DNA of 64,000 nt from Actinomycetes bacterium. Lineage in GTDB: Bacteria; Actinomycetota; Acidimicrobiia; Acidimicrobiales; Ilumatobacteraceae. The DNA lies in assembly GCA_014190235.1 (NCBI GenBank), contig BJGC01000001.1:45166-109165 (forward strand). The letters are read 5' to 3'. The translations under genes were made by a program, and so were the position numbers. This document shows, piece by piece, positions 52,615 through 61,718 of the stretch. The first letter of the stretch is position 1, and every line of letters starts with the position of its first letter. The notes under the pieces are model-generated. The model saw only the letters and a list, made by a program, of their open reading frames with translations. It did no database searches and had not been told where the DNA came from.

Positions 52615-53579
52615 GAGACAAGCCTGTCTTGCGTGACAAGAAAGAGTCGCTCTGGCGTTCTCTTGGCGATGTCACAACGGCAGGCGTCACTTTAAAAAAT
52701 CCGATTCTGACGGCCTCTGGCACGGCTGGTCACGGTGCCGAACTTGCACCTTATTTTGCTCTTTCGTCTCTTGGTGCTGTTGTCGTAAAAAGTTTGTATC
52801 CAACGTCATGGCCCGGTAATCCGGCACCGCGCATTCACAACACACCGAGCGGAATGCTCAATGCTGTTGGCTTGCAGGGCCCTGGAGTAGAGGCGTGGGT
52901 AAAACAAGATCTTGGGGCACTGCGCGCAGTCGATGCCACGGTTGTGGCAAGTATCTGGGGTCGAACGATTGATGATTACGCCACGGCTGCTCGTCAGTTA
53001 GTTGCTTCGCATGCCTCGCTCGTCGCCGTTGAAGTGAATCTCTCATGCCCCAACCTCGAAGGAAGAGCTGGAATATTTGCACACGACGCCGACCTCAGCG
53101 CACAAGTCGTTCGTGTTGTTGTCGACGAACTTGGCCGGTGCGGAGTGCCAGTCTGGGCGAAACTCAGCCCGAACACAGATCGTGTTTTGCAGGTTGTAGA
53201 AGCTGTAGAAAAGGCAGGGGCAACTGCGGTGACTCTCATCAACACATTGTTGGGTATGCAACTAGATATCTCTACTCGCAAGGCCAGTTTAGGAAATGGC
53301 GGTGGTGGATTATCTGGTAGGGCAATTCATCCAGTCGCTGTGCGCACGATATACGACGTTCGACAGTCATTCCCAGAGGTCCCAATCATTGGAGTCGGTG
53401 GTGTCGCTAGTGGTTCTGATGTCATTGAAATGATGATGGCTGGGGCGTCACTTGTGCAGGTGGGCACAGCAACTTTTGCCGACCCACGGGCGCCACAAAA
53501 GATCTTGCATGAAGCGTCTCGGTTGATGCGCGGACTTGGCGCCTCGCGGTGGGAAGAAGTGTTAAATGCTGCCCATTAG
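52611..53579 (+). CDS. pyrD: Dihydroorotate dehydrogenase, class 1B type
   Basis: Oxidises dihydroorotate to orotate with FMN, 322 residues. The catalytic base is Cys146 in [12 protein letters not shown], which marks class 1 rather than the serine-using membrane class 2. [13 protein letters not shown] and [14 protein letters not shown] resemble the NAD-linked class 1B catalytic chain. That type normally works with the iron-sulfur flavoprotein PyrK, usually encoded next door, but no pyrK is in this operon. Its TAG stop is the first half of the mihF promoter hexamer. Confidence 0.92.
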   Translation: MRDKPVLRDKKESLWRSLGDVTTAGVTLKNPILTASGTAGHGAELAPYFALSSLGAVVVKSLYPTSWPGNPAPRIHNTPSGMLNAVGLQGPGVEAWVKQDLGALRAVDATVVASIWGRTIDDYATAARQLVASHASLVAVEVNLSCPNLEGRAGIFAHDADLSAQVVRVVVDELGRCGVPVWAKLSPNTDRVLQVVEAVEKAGATAVTLINTLLGMQLDISTRKASLGNGGGGLSGRAIHPVAVRTIYDVRQSFPEVPIIGVGGVASGSDVIEMMMAGASLVQVGTATFADPRAPQKILHEASRLMRGLGASRWEEVLNAAH

Positions 53580-53582
53580 GAT
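53577..53582 (+). promoter_or_regulatory. Predicted -10 element of mihF, overlapping the pyrD stop codon
   Basis: TAGGAT, whose TAG is the pyrD stop, followed by exactly 6 bases and ATG at 53589; leaderless start predicted. AGGA could also serve as a ribosome site for read-through transcripts. Confidence 0.55.
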
Positions 53583-53588
53583 TACGTG

Positions 53589-53891
53589 ATGGGACTCACA
53601 GACGCCGACCGAGAATTTGTCGCCAGCGTGCGAGATCGTCGTCGGTCCGTGTGTCAAAAAATTGCAAAGTCGCAACTAACCGTTCGTCAAGCCGTCCATC
53701 TCGCACGTACAGACGAGCAAGTGCGTGATCTGTACGCCGTAAAAGTTCTTGATGTGCATCCAGCACTTGGCAAGGTGGCGGGACGGCGGCTGCTCATTAG
53801 CGTTGGCGCACATCAGTTCAGCACGTTGGCATCTCTTGACGACGACATGATTGAACGCATCGAAGAAGTGATTCAAGGTAAACCAGTATGA
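53589..53891 (+). CDS. mihF: Actinobacterial integration host factor mIHF
   Basis: A 100-residue nucleoid-associated DNA-binding protein, specific to actinobacteria and always next to gmk. It is mostly helical and basic; VHPALGKVAGRRLLISVGA matches the helix-two-turns-helix DNA-binding segment (mycobacterial PGVGKVRA...). The sequence is rather divergent, so recognition leans partly on position between the pyrimidine genes and gmk. A GTG one codon upstream is an alternative start. The end overlaps gmk by 4 bases. Confidence 0.85.
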   Translation: MGLTDADREFVASVRDRRRSVCQKIAKSQLTVRQAVHLARTDEQVRDLYAVKVLDVHPALGKVAGRRLLISVGAHQFSTLASLDDDMIERIEEVIQGKPV

Positions 53892-54442
53892 GCAAGCCAC
53901 TTATTATTGTGGTTTCTGGACCAGGCGGTGCTGGCAAAGGAACTCTCGTGGATGTGTTACTCGAACGTGACACTGCACTGTGGTTGAGTCGGTCGTGGAC
54001 AACGCGGGCCCAGCGAGAGGGAGAGCCAGACGATGCATATGTGTTTGTGTCACGAGATCAGTTCCACAGAAGAATTGGTGATAAAGGATTTTTGGAGTGG
54101 ACCGAATTTTTAGGAAATCTGTACGGATCTCCAATCCCTGATGATGACAGTGGTAACGACATTGTCTTAGAGATTGAACTCCATGGCGCCAAACAGGTAA
54201 AGGAACAACATCCAGAAGCACTGCTGGTCTTTGTGATGCCTCCTTCGCGCCAAGAGCAAGAACGACGTCTGCGGGAGCGCGGAGACCCCTATCGCCATGT
54301 GATGCAGCGCCTCAAAAAAGCCGAGAGCGAGGAGCGAGAGGGCACGGCCTTGGCCGATGTGGTGATCGTCAATGATGACCTGGAGAGGGCAGTGGCCGAA
54401 CTAGTGCTTGCCATCGGTGTGGCACGGCGCTCGCGCGGCTAG
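53888..54442 (+). CDS. gmk: Guanylate kinase
   Basis: Phosphorylates GMP to GDP with ATP, 184 residues. Walker A is SGPGGAGKGT (10-19). SRSWTTRAQREGEPDDAYVFVS is the GMP-binding region with the conserved SxTTR pattern, and GSPIPDDD together with VLEIELHGAKQVK (the family's DIDxQGA position) follows. The TAG stop doubles as the start of a TAGCCT hexamer before rpoZ. Confidence 0.95.
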   Translation: MSKPLIIVVSGPGGAGKGTLVDVLLERDTALWLSRSWTTRAQREGEPDDAYVFVSRDQFHRRIGDKGFLEWTEFLGNLYGSPIPDDDSGNDIVLEIELHGAKQVKEQHPEALLVFVMPPSRQEQERRLRERGDPYRHVMQRLKKAESEEREGTALADVVIVNDDLERAVAELVLAIGVARRSRG

Positions 54443-54445
54443 CCT
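54440..54445 (+). promoter_or_regulatory. Predicted -10 element of rpoZ, overlapping the gmk stop codon
   Basis: TAGCCT, whose TAG is the gmk stop. Unlike the others it is 26 bases before the start codon, leaving a leader of about 20 bases that carries GGAGG. Confidence 0.5.
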
Positions 54446-54471
54446 GACAGGGTCCTACGGAGGTCCCCTAC

Positions 54472-54855
54472 ATGTCACGTCAAAACGATTCAATGATCGA
54501 TCCCAAGATTGAGGAACTCCTCGATCGTGTGGATTCCAAGTTTAGTCTCGTCACTCTTGCTGCCTACCGCGCGCGTCAGATCAACTCATACTTTGGTCAA
54601 CTTGGCGACGGCCTCGGACACATGATTCCGCCGCAGGTTTCATCTGTTGCCCGTAAGCCACTATCAATCGCGTTTGAAGAAATCGCCGCTGACAAGATCG
54701 TCAAGGTTGCTCGTCCTGACTACGAAGAAATGCAAGATGAAGCAACTGCGATGTTTGGGGAATTGCCCGACAATGTTGACGCCAGCACCTTTGCTTTGTT
54801 GCAGGGCTCAAGTGTTGACGATGTCGCTGTAGACGAAGCTCCTGCGAGCGAGTGA
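54472..54855 (+). CDS. rpoZ: RNA polymerase omega subunit
   Basis: Small subunit that helps RNA polymerase assemble by holding beta prime, 127 residues. IEELLDRVDSKFSLVTLAAYRARQI is the conserved helical core, followed by RKPLSIAFEEIAADKI. The acidic C-terminal tail is typical of actinobacteria. GGAGG at 54459-54463 is 8 bases from the ATG, a strong ribosome site. Confidence 0.95.
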   Translation: MSRQNDSMIDPKIEELLDRVDSKFSLVTLAAYRARQINSYFGQLGDGLGHMIPPQVSSVARKPLSIAFEEIAADKIVKVARPDYEEMQDEATAMFGELPDNVDASTFALLQGSSVDDVAVDEAPASE

Positions 54856-54874
54856 TTCTCGCTACATAGTTGCC

Positions 54875-56086
54875 ATGTCGCAATTAGCCTCACGGCGAAT
54901 AGTTCTTGGAGTTTCCGGCGGAATCGCCGCTTATAAATCTGTCGAACTCTGTCGACAACTAGTTGACCTTGGTGCGCATGTTGTGCCTGTGATGACCGCT
55001 GATGCTCATCGCTTTATTGGTCCTGTTACTTTGTCGGCGCTTGCATCTGAGCCAGTTCACACCAGTTTGTGGGACGATGCGTCAGCGATTCCGCATACAC
55101 AATTGGGTCAAACAGCAGACATCATTGTGGTGGCACCCGCAACTGCACGAGTGTTGTCGGCATACGCCACTGGCTCATCTGAAGATCTGCTCACGGCGAC
55201 ACTAATTGCAACTCGGGCGCCAGTTGTGGTGTGTCCGGCAATGCATACAGAAATGTGGGAACACCCTGCTGTGCAAAAAAATATTGAAATTCTGCGGTCT
55301 CGCGGTGTGTATATCGTGGAGCCAGAGACCGGTCGACTTGCTGGTGGAGACATTGGGGCTGGGCGATTAGCGTCAACAGAGAAAATATGTGCCGAGATCA
55401 TCCGTGTTCTTGGTATTTCTCAAGATCTTGTCGGGTTAGATATCGTCGTGACCGCCGGTGGTACGCGAGAGCCAATCGATGCGGTTCGCGTTATTGCTAA
55501 TCGCTCAAGCGGAAAACAAGGATACGCAATTGCGACAATTGCCGCTCAGCGAGGTGCTCACGTCACACTCATCACAACAGTTGATCGCGTGGTGCCATCT
55601 GGTGTCACTCAAGTACAAGTTGAAACAGCTCAGCAAATGAAAGATGCAGTTGACGCTGTGGCTCTATCGGCAGACGTCGTCATCATGGCCGCGGCAGTCG
55701 CAGATTTTCGACCAGTCGTATGCGCAGATCAAAAACTAAAAAAGGCTGATGGGGTGCCCAACATCGTGCTCGAACCAACGCCGGACATTTTGGCAGGACT
55801 AGGTCAGCGCAAGCCCCTCGGTCAGACACTTGTGGGCTTTGCTGCCGAGACAGACAGTCTTGTAGCCCACGCCACCGCAAAATTATCTGCAAAATGCCTT
55901 GATCTCATTGTCGCCAATGATGTCAGTGCTGAGGGTGTGGGTTTTGGCCATGACACCAACGCCGTTGTGCTTTTAAGCCCCCATCTGCCAGCGATGACCG
56001 TGGCGCTTGCAGACAAACACGCGATTGCCCATGCCGTATTAGATAGCGTAGTGAAGGTTCGTCATCAAAAACAGGAGAGCAAGTGA
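54875..56086 (+). CDS. coaBC: Bifunctional phosphopantothenoylcysteine decarboxylase / phosphopantothenate-cysteine ligase
   Basis: Carries out two consecutive steps of coenzyme A synthesis. The 403 residues split into the flavoprotein CoaC (about 1-185; [30 protein letters not shown]) and the ligase CoaB (about 186-403; [23 protein letters not shown] and [10 protein letters not shown]). A TACATA hexamer at 54863-54868 lies 6 bases before the ATG and may be its promoter, although it lacks the final T. It overlaps metK by 4 bases (GTGA). Confidence 0.96.
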   Translation: MSQLASRRIVLGVSGGIAAYKSVELCRQLVDLGAHVVPVMTADAHRFIGPVTLSALASEPVHTSLWDDASAIPHTQLGQTADIIVVAPATARVLSAYATGSSEDLLTATLIATRAPVVVCPAMHTEMWEHPAVQKNIEILRSRGVYIVEPETGRLAGGDIGAGRLASTEKICAEIIRVLGISQDLVGLDIVVTAGGTREPIDAVRVIANRSSGKQGYAIATIAAQRGAHVTLITTVDRVVPSGVTQVQVETAQQMKDAVDAVALSADVVIMAAAVADFRPVVCADQKLKKADGVPNIVLEPTPDILAGLGQRKPLGQTLVGFAAETDSLVAHATAKLSAKCLDLIVANDVSAEGVGFGHDTNAVVLLSPHLPAMTVALADKHAIAHAVLDSVVKVRHQKQESK

Positions 56087-57276
56087 AGAAGTACACATTT
56101 ACATCAGAGAGCGTGACCGAGGGCCATCCAGACAAGATGGCAGATCAGGTTTCGGACGCAGTTCTTGACGCTCTACTTGCTCAAGACCCTGATAGTCGTG
56201 TTGCATGCGAAACGCTTTTGACAACCGGACTCTGCATTGTTTCTGGCGAGATCACGACCAAGGGGTACGTCGATATTCCAACAATTGCACGCGAAACAAT
56301 TATGGGTATCGGATACGACAACGCAACATATGGTTTTGATGGCAAGACGTGCGCAGTTGGTGTATACCTCGACGCGCAAAGTGCTGATATCGCTCAAGGC
56401 GTAGACGCCAGTGAAGAAATGCGCCGTGGCAAAAGTGGTGAAGACATTCTCAATAGCCAGGGTGCTGGTGACCAGGGAATGATGTTTGGTTATGCGTGCG
56501 ACGAAACTCCCGAACTGATGCCGCTGCCGATTTGGTTGGCACATCGCATGGCAGAGCGTTTAACTGAAGTTCGTAAGTCGGGACAAATCCCGTACTTGCG
56601 TCCAGATGGCAAGACACAAGTGACTTTTGAATACGAAGACGGTCGTCCCGTGCGTTTGAGCACAGTCCTGATTTCAACACAACACGGAGATCGCGTTGAT
56701 CGTGATACGCAGATTCGACCTGACCTCATAGAGCAAGTCATTATGCCAACCATCCCTGAAGCGTTCAGAGGTGACAAGCCAGAAATCCATATCAACCCAA
56801 CTGGAAAATTTGTGTTGGGCGGACCTCACGCCGACACTGGTTTGACTGGTCGAAAAATAATTGTTGACACCTACGGTGGTATGGGGCGTCACGGTGGTGG
56901 CGCATTCTCCGGAAAAGATCCGTCAAAGGTTGACAGGTCTGCTGCCTATGCCGCACGGTGGGTGGCTAAGCATGTTGTGGCTAGCGGTGCTGCTGCAAAG
57001 TGCGAGGTTCAAGTTGCATACGCAATCGGAATGGCTCAACCGATCAGTATTTTGGTTGAAACATTTGGGACAAATAAAGTGTCCGAGAACGAGATTGAAG
57101 CCGCAGTTCGCGCCACCTTTGACTTGCGACCCGCTGCAATTGTGCGGGACCTTAATTTGAAGCGTCCGATCTATCAGCAGACTGCCGCGTACGGACATTT
57201 TGGCCGCAACAACCCAGACTTCACATGGGAAATACTTTCCCGACTTGATGCGTTTAAGGCTGCTGTCAAACTCTGA
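56083..57276 (+). CDS. metK: S-adenosylmethionine synthetase
   Basis: Makes SAM from methionine and ATP, 397 residues. [22 protein letters not shown] at the N-terminus (motif pieces GHPDK), [12 protein letters not shown] and [16 protein letters not shown] (P-loop-like) are the standard signatures, and [19 protein letters not shown] ends the protein. GTG start overlapping the coaBC stop. Its TGA overlaps the proposed CTG start of priA. Confidence 0.97.
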   Translation: MKKYTFTSESVTEGHPDKMADQVSDAVLDALLAQDPDSRVACETLLTTGLCIVSGEITTKGYVDIPTIARETIMGIGYDNATYGFDGKTCAVGVYLDAQSADIAQGVDASEEMRRGKSGEDILNSQGAGDQGMMFGYACDETPELMPLPIWLAHRMAERLTEVRKSGQIPYLRPDGKTQVTFEYEDGRPVRLSTVLISTQHGDRVDRDTQIRPDLIEQVIMPTIPEAFRGDKPEIHINPTGKFVLGGPHADTGLTGRKIIVDTYGGMGRHGGGAFSGKDPSKVDRSAAYAARWVAKHVVASGAAAKCEVQVAYAIGMAQPISILVETFGTNKVSENEIEAAVRATFDLRPAAIVRDLNLKRPIYQQTAAYGHFGRNNPDFTWEILSRLDAFKAAVKL

Positions 57277-59066
57277 GCGCTGAGCCTGTTCACATTGCAC
57301 GAGTCGTCACAGACGTCTCGGGTATTGACAAGGTCTTTGATTATTCAATTCCGCCAGCATTGGTTCAAACAACGCAAGTAGGAACAAAAGTTCGCGTCAA
57401 TCTTCATGGACGTCGCGTCGGTGGTTGGGTGGTTGCGATCGGAGACTCCTCAACACCAGGCTTCGATAGCGCCCATGAGTCCAAGTTGATACCGCTGGTG
57501 TCCGTCTCAGGCGCTGGAGTCGAGCCGTATCTCGTTGACCTCGTGACGTGGGTGGCAACAATGTGGTGCGGACCGATTCGCGCGGTTCTGAGTTCGGCGA
57601 CAGCACCGGCGGTTCGGGTGAGCCGTGGTTCGCCTCAGCGTGGACGCAGCGTGAAACCAACCGATGACAGTGTGGCTGCATCAACGCGTTTGCTGATCGA
57701 ACAAGGCGGTGGCTTGCTAGTGGTTCCGCCGCTGCAGTCAGCGATATCAGTAATTGCTGCTGCAGCCCAAAGTGGTCCGGTGCTGGCGTTATGCCCGACG
57801 ATTCGAATGTGCATATTAGGTGCAGCAAGTTTGCGTCGCCGCGGTCTGGTCGTGGCTGTGATGCCAGATGACTGGTCGCGTGCAGCGAGTGGGGTGGATG
57901 TAGTGATCGGTGCTCGCTCTGGTGTCTGGGCACCATGTGTTGGGATGGCGTCGATTGTGGTGATTGACGAACACGACGAGTCGTACTGGGAAGAACGCGT
58001 GCCAACATGGAACGCACCAGAGGTGGCTCGAGAACGCGCGCGGCGCGCGGGTGTTTCTTATATTGCGGTCTCCTCGGTTCCGTCATTACGCACTCTGAGC
58101 ACCGTGTCGCCAGAACACATACACGAGACTCCTGTGACCGTGAATGGTTGGCCACAATTCGTTGTTGAAGATCTTTCCGCGCAATCAGTCAAGACTTCAC
58201 TCGTCACAACATCGCTCGTACAAGAGTTGCGCGACCCCAAAAAAACAGTTCTCGCAATTTTAAACACCACAGGGAGTGGTCGCTTGCTGGCATGCAAGCA
58301 ATGTCGCACAATTGCCAAATGTTCTACATGCGCAACTGTTTTGGCCCAGGATCAAGTTGGTGTATTGCGGTGTGGCGTATGCGATACGGCTGTGCCGGCC
58401 GTCTGTCATGCATGTGGTCGCACAGTATTTTCAGTTCTTCGCGCTGGTACGGCACAACTACAAGGTGAGCTCTCAGCGACGGCAGCGCGAACTGTTGTTG
58501 AGGTAACAAAAGAAACATCGCTTGACAAACTTGACCTCAGTTGTGCCTATGTCGGAACAGAGGCACTGCTGTATCGAGTCTCTTCCGCTGATGTTGTCGT
58601 TTTCTTGGACATTGACGCCGAACTCATGGCTCCGCGTTTGTCTGCGTTAGCCGACACGTTGGCTTTATTGGTGCGCGCAGCGCGAGTTGTCGGAATACAC
58701 GGACGAATTATCGTGCAGACGCGAGCAATTGATCATCCATTGATTCAGGCGATACAAAAAGCAGATGCTCCCCATGTCCAAGAAGCCATCATGCTGTTGC
58801 TACGTTCCGAAGCAGTGCGACGACGGTCAATGGCGTTGCCTCCTGTTACATATTGCTCCCTTGTCGAAGGACTCGTAAGCGAACCCCCTCATGCACCTGG
58901 CATACAAATTGCGACCGTGGGCAATATAAAAAAGAAGCAGGATGATGCGGCAATTGTTTACCTTATTAAATCCGAACTTCGTAATGACTTGGTGACCTAT
59001 CTAGTGCAGTTGCGTCAGACTGTGTCTGAAAAAATTCGTGTACGTATCGATCCACCACGGATGTGA
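57273..59066 (+). CDS. priA: Primosomal protein N' (PriA), ATP site degenerate, probable CTG start
   Basis: PriA homologue for restarting replication forks, 597 residues if started at CTG 57273. No ATG, GTG or TTG lies in frame between the upstream TAA (57255) and TTG 57360, yet the codons before 57360 read [20 protein letters not shown], the conserved PriA N-terminus. CTG overlaps the metK stop as CTGA, just like the ATGA/GTGA junctions elsewhere. The Walker A lysine motif is absent, as is usual in actinobacterial PriA, though [13 protein letters not shown] keeps a DEAH-like box. Four CxxC pairs (about residues 340-386) form the zinc sites. It ends against the convergent methyltransferase gene with no gap. 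Confidence 0.85.
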   Translation: MSAEPVHIARVVTDVSGIDKVFDYSIPPALVQTTQVGTKVRVNLHGRRVGGWVVAIGDSSTPGFDSAHESKLIPLVSVSGAGVEPYLVDLVTWVATMWCGPIRAVLSSATAPAVRVSRGSPQRGRSVKPTDDSVAASTRLLIEQGGGLLVVPPLQSAISVIAAAAQSGPVLALCPTIRMCILGAASLRRRGLVVAVMPDDWSRAASGVDVVIGARSGVWAPCVGMASIVVIDEHDESYWEERVPTWNAPEVARERARRAGVSYIAVSSVPSLRTLSTVSPEHIHETPVTVNGWPQFVVEDLSAQSVKTSLVTTSLVQELRDPKKTVLAILNTTGSGRLLACKQCRTIAKCSTCATVLAQDQVGVLRCGVCDTAVPAVCHACGRTVFSVLRAGTAQLQGELSATAARTVVEVTKETSLDKLDLSCAYVGTEALLYRVSSADVVVFLDIDAELMAPRLSALADTLALLVRAARVVGIHGRIIVQTRAIDHPLIQAIQKADAPHVQEAIMLLLRSEAVRRRSMALPPVTYCSLVEGLVSEPPHAPGIQIATVGNIKKKQDDAAIVYLIKSELRNDLVTYLVQLRQTVSEKIRVRIDPPRM

Positions 59067-59705
59067 CTAAATAGCGCGAGGACTCACGTGCAGTATCCGA
59101 AATCCAGATCTGCTCAGAACTCGCTGTGTTGGGTAATGTTCGTCTTCTAGCCATTTTTGCAGCGAGTCACTCCCGAGATTTTTATTGACAACAAGCCGGC
59201 TATAACCACCTGGTGCTAGGCAGACAAGCCAACGCAAGAGCATTGAATGAAGTTCGGGTTTGCCAACATGAATTGGGGGGTTTGACCAGATGGCAGCAAA
59301 TTGTGCTGGCCCCGAACGAAGTGCTAATTGATCCACATGGCACACCCGCACATTGTCAAGCGAGTTGTCTCGTGCATTGCGCTCACACAACGCCAACGCT
59401 CGCTCGTTCACATCAATCGCCCAGATAGTTCTGTTGGGATTTCTGAGCGCCAAGGTGAGCGCGATTGGTCCGACACCACAGCCCAGATCCAGCAGGTCTC
59501 CGTCAGGGAGCACAGTTGTGTCGCCGATATTTTCTAAAAGAATCTTTGTTCCACGATCAAGGGAGCCGTGACTAAAAGTTGCGCGATCGCTTGTCAATGT
59601 GAGGTGTCGTATTGGGCCACGCACCACAAAAGTGGATTCGGCACTAGGGGTCACGGGCTTTTCATCAAAATAGTGCGAGGGGGGAGTGGGAGTTGGTTCT
59701 GGCAT
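59067..59705 (-). CDS. Class I SAM-dependent methyltransferase, RsmC/RlmG-like
   Basis: A 212-residue methyltransferase resembling the catalytic half of RsmC, which methylates a guanine N2 in 16S rRNA. Motif I is LLDLGCGVGPIALTLA, acidic motif II is AIDVNERALAL, and the NPPIH motif suits methylation of a base amino group. FSHGSLDRGTKILLE before motif I is seen in this subfamily. The exact target is not certain. ATG 59705 is chosen; ATG 59738 would add 11 residues and overlap the def start codon. It sits on the opposite strand between priA and def. Confidence 0.82.
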   Translation of the reverse strand: MPEPTPTPPSHYFDEKPVTPSAESTFVVRGPIRHLTLTSDRATFSHGSLDRGTKILLENIGDTTVLPDGDLLDLGCGVGPIALTLALRNPNRTIWAIDVNERALALCERNARDNSLDNVRVCHVDQLALRSGPAQFAAIWSNPPIHVGKPELHSMLLRWLVCLAPGGYSRLVVNKNLGSDSLQKWLEDEHYPTQRVLSRSGFRILHVSPRAI

Positions 59706-59723
59706 CGGTGTCTTTCTTCTAGA

Positions 59724-59729
59724 TAGCCT
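59724..59729 (+). promoter_or_regulatory. Predicted -10 element of def
   Basis: TAGCCT followed by 7 bases and the ATG at 59737, in the 31-base gap between divergent starts. Confidence 0.55.
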
Positions 59730-59736
59730 GTCAGAC

Positions 59737-60261
59737 ATGGCCTATGACATACGAACATATGGCGACCCAGTACTTGCGTCCAAGGCTGCGATCGTTGACA
59801 ATATTGACGCCAAATTGGTCCGCCTGGTTGACCACATGTTGCAAGCCATGTACCGCGCCCCCGGTTTGGGTTTGGCCGCCCCGCAAATCGGCGTACAAAA
59901 GCAAATCTTTGTCTACGACGTCGACGAACATCCGATGGCCTTGATCAATCCACGCATCGTCGAATCAAGTGGTGAATGGGTGTACGACGAAGGATGTTTG
60001 TCTATTCCTGGTTTGTATGTAGAGATTCTGCGCCCCAAAGAGGTTCATCTCGAGGCACTCGACCTTGAGGGAAACACCATCACGATTGAGGCTGATGAAC
60101 TTCTTGCTCGATTATTTCAGCATGAACTCGATCACTTGGACGGAATTTTGATGTTTGATCGCATGTCAGAAGAACAACGCAAAGAAGGTTTAATTGAATA
60201 TCGCAAGATGTCCCAAGAGTCGACATCGCTGGGTGAATCCAGACACATCGGACTGAAGTAG
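59737..60261 (+). CDS. def: Peptide deformylase
   Basis: Metal enzyme that removes the N-formyl group from new proteins, 174 residues. The three signature motifs are present: GLAAPQIG (45-52), EGCLSIPG with metal ligand Cys87, and QHELDHLDG with His129, Glu130 and His133. The upstream open frame is longer, but MAYDIRTYGDPVL is the usual beginning and the TAGCCT hexamer supports it. fmt follows 12 bases later; the two enzymes act at opposite ends of the formylation cycle. Confidence 0.97.
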   Translation: MAYDIRTYGDPVLASKAAIVDNIDAKLVRLVDHMLQAMYRAPGLGLAAPQIGVQKQIFVYDVDEHPMALINPRIVESSGEWVYDEGCLSIPGLYVEILRPKEVHLEALDLEGNTITIEADELLARLFQHELDHLDGILMFDRMSEEQRKEGLIEYRKMSQESTSLGESRHIGLK

Positions 60262-60273
60262 AGCACGATTGCA

Positions 60274-61167
60274 ATGGTGGCTACAAGCAGAAGCAATCTG
60301 CCGACGCTCGTGTTTCTTGGGTCACCTGAGCCCGCTGTTGTTGTATTAGACGCTCTTGTCGCCGCAGGTGCAAACATCCAATCTGTTGTCACACAACCCG
60401 ACGCAAAACGTGGCAGAGGATCGTTGCTGAGTCCAACTCCCGTCAAGATGCGCGCACTTGAGCACGGACTTACTGTGACTCACAATATCTCCGATCTACT
60501 GACGCTTCAAGAATGCACTCTTGGAGTGGTCGTGGCATACGGCCGCATTATCTCTGCTGATATTTTGGAGCATCTTCCGATGATCAATGTTCATTTTTCG
60601 CTGTTGCCGCGTTGGCGCGGAGCGGCTCCCGTAGAGCGTGCAATCTTGGCAGGGGATAGCCAGACCGGAGTTTGTATCATGGATGTCGAAGCAACACTTG
60701 ACACTGGCGCCGTCTTTGCACAATCTGTCACCCCAATTTCTGACTCAGATACATCGGAGTCACTGACAAGTCGTCTGGCATTGCTCGGCGCAGATGCACT
60801 GATAGATGTTTTGACTAGATGGCCTGTGCCTGCAACACCACAAAGCGCAGAGGCAACGTACGCTCATAAAATTTCTCCGACAGAGGGATTGATCGACTGG
60901 CACCAATCCAGTGAGCAGATCTGTCGCCAGGTACGAGCACTACCTGCGTATTGTGAGTACAAAGGACAACGACTGCGCATTCTTGAAGCATGTCAACAGC
61001 CACACCAAGACGGCGAGGTCGGGGAGTTTGTCGCTCCCGACACCATTGCAACCTCTAACGGCTCCGTTCAGATTCTTCGAGTGCAGCCTGCAGGCAAGGC
61101 GGCGATGACCGCTCAAGACTGGCTGCGAGGCGCGCGCGTTGTTGTTGGCGACAACATTGGCAAATAA
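60274..61167 (+). CDS. fmt: Methionyl-tRNA formyltransferase
   Basis: Adds a formyl group from 10-formyl-tetrahydrofolate to initiator Met-tRNA, 297 residues. VFLGSPEPAVVVLDALV at the N-terminus, VVAYGRII, and the catalytic block NVHFSLLPRWRGAAPVERAI with Asn, His and, later, Asp in MDVEATLDTGAV. A C-terminal beta-barrel tRNA-binding domain starts near 205. It normally pairs with def, as here. Confidence 0.96.
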   Translation: MVATSRSNLPTLVFLGSPEPAVVVLDALVAAGANIQSVVTQPDAKRGRGSLLSPTPVKMRALEHGLTVTHNISDLLTLQECTLGVVVAYGRIISADILEHLPMINVHFSLLPRWRGAAPVERAILAGDSQTGVCIMDVEATLDTGAVFAQSVTPISDSDTSESLTSRLALLGADALIDVLTRWPVPATPQSAEATYAHKISPTEGLIDWHQSSEQICRQVRALPAYCEYKGQRLRILEACQQPHQDGEVGEFVAPDTIATSNGSVQILRVQPAGKAAMTAQDWLRGARVVVGDNIGK

Positions 61168-61174
61168 CAAAAGG

Positions 61175-61180
61175 TACGGT
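61175..61180 (+). promoter_or_regulatory. Predicted -10 element of mog
   Basis: TACGGT followed by exactly 6 bases and ATG at 61187; leaderless start predicted. Confidence 0.55.
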
Positions 61181-61186
61181 TGATCT

Positions 61187-61660
61187 ATGACACAAACGCG
61201 AGCAAAGGTACTGACCGTGAGCGACGGTGTAGTCGCGCGCACTCGTGATGACGTGTCTGGACGCGCACTCGTTGAGTACTTGACATCATCAGGTTTTGAC
61301 GTTCAAGAACATCGTGTGTGCTCCGACGGCCAAGAACCCGTTGCTCAGTCGTTGCGAGAGATGGCTCACGAATTTTCTGGCGTTATTGTTACTACTGGCG
61401 GAACTGGGTTCTCTCCCCGCGATGTCACCCCCGAGGCAACACTAATGGTCATTGATCGTCAAGCGCCCGGTTTGGCCGAAGCGATGCGGGCCGGTAATCC
61501 GCTTGGTCGATTATCGCGAGGGATTGCGGGTATTTTCCAGAACGCCGTCATCATCAATACGCCTGGCTCGCCTGCTGGATGTGTTGAGCAACTGGCATGC
61601 GTCATTGATGTTCTTGAACATGCCGTGTCATTGCTGAACCAAACCCCCACAGAGCACTAA
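61187..61660 (+). CDS. mog: Molybdopterin adenylyltransferase, MogA/MoaB family
   Basis: A 157-residue protein that activates molybdopterin with AMP before molybdenum insertion. VLTVSDGVVARTRDDVSG, VTTGGTGFSPRDVTPEAT (substrate loop) and NTPGSPAGCVEQL are conserved family motifs. No other molybdenum cofactor genes are in the window, so it may serve a dispersed pathway. A 58-base gap to hisG follows, with a weak CCCTC/GAGGG hairpin and no T-run. Confidence 0.9.
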   Translation: MTQTRAKVLTVSDGVVARTRDDVSGRALVEYLTSSGFDVQEHRVCSDGQEPVAQSLREMAHEFSGVIVTTGGTGFSPRDVTPEATLMVIDRQAPGLAEAMRAGNPLGRLSRGIAGIFQNAVIINTPGSPAGCVEQLACVIDVLEHAVSLLNQTPTEH

Positions 61661-61706
61661 CTCGCGTTTGACGCTTAATCCCTCGTGAGCAGGAGGGTGA
61701 TATCGG

Positions 61707-61712
61707 TAGTCT
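61707..61712 (+). promoter_or_regulatory. Predicted -10 element of hisG
   Basis: TAGTCT, preceded by CGG, followed by exactly 6 bases and GTG at 61719; leaderless start predicted. Confidence 0.55.
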
Positions 61713-61718
61713 TGCTAT

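Noticed and set aside
59736-59739. Overlapping divergent start codons (CATG) of def and the methyltransferase
   Set aside because: An inner ATG at 59705 fits the methyltransferase better, so the overlap is probably accidental.
61680-61697. CCCTC/GAGGG hairpin between mog and hisG as a terminator
   Set aside because: Only a 5-base stem, an 8-base loop and no T-run; too weak to call.
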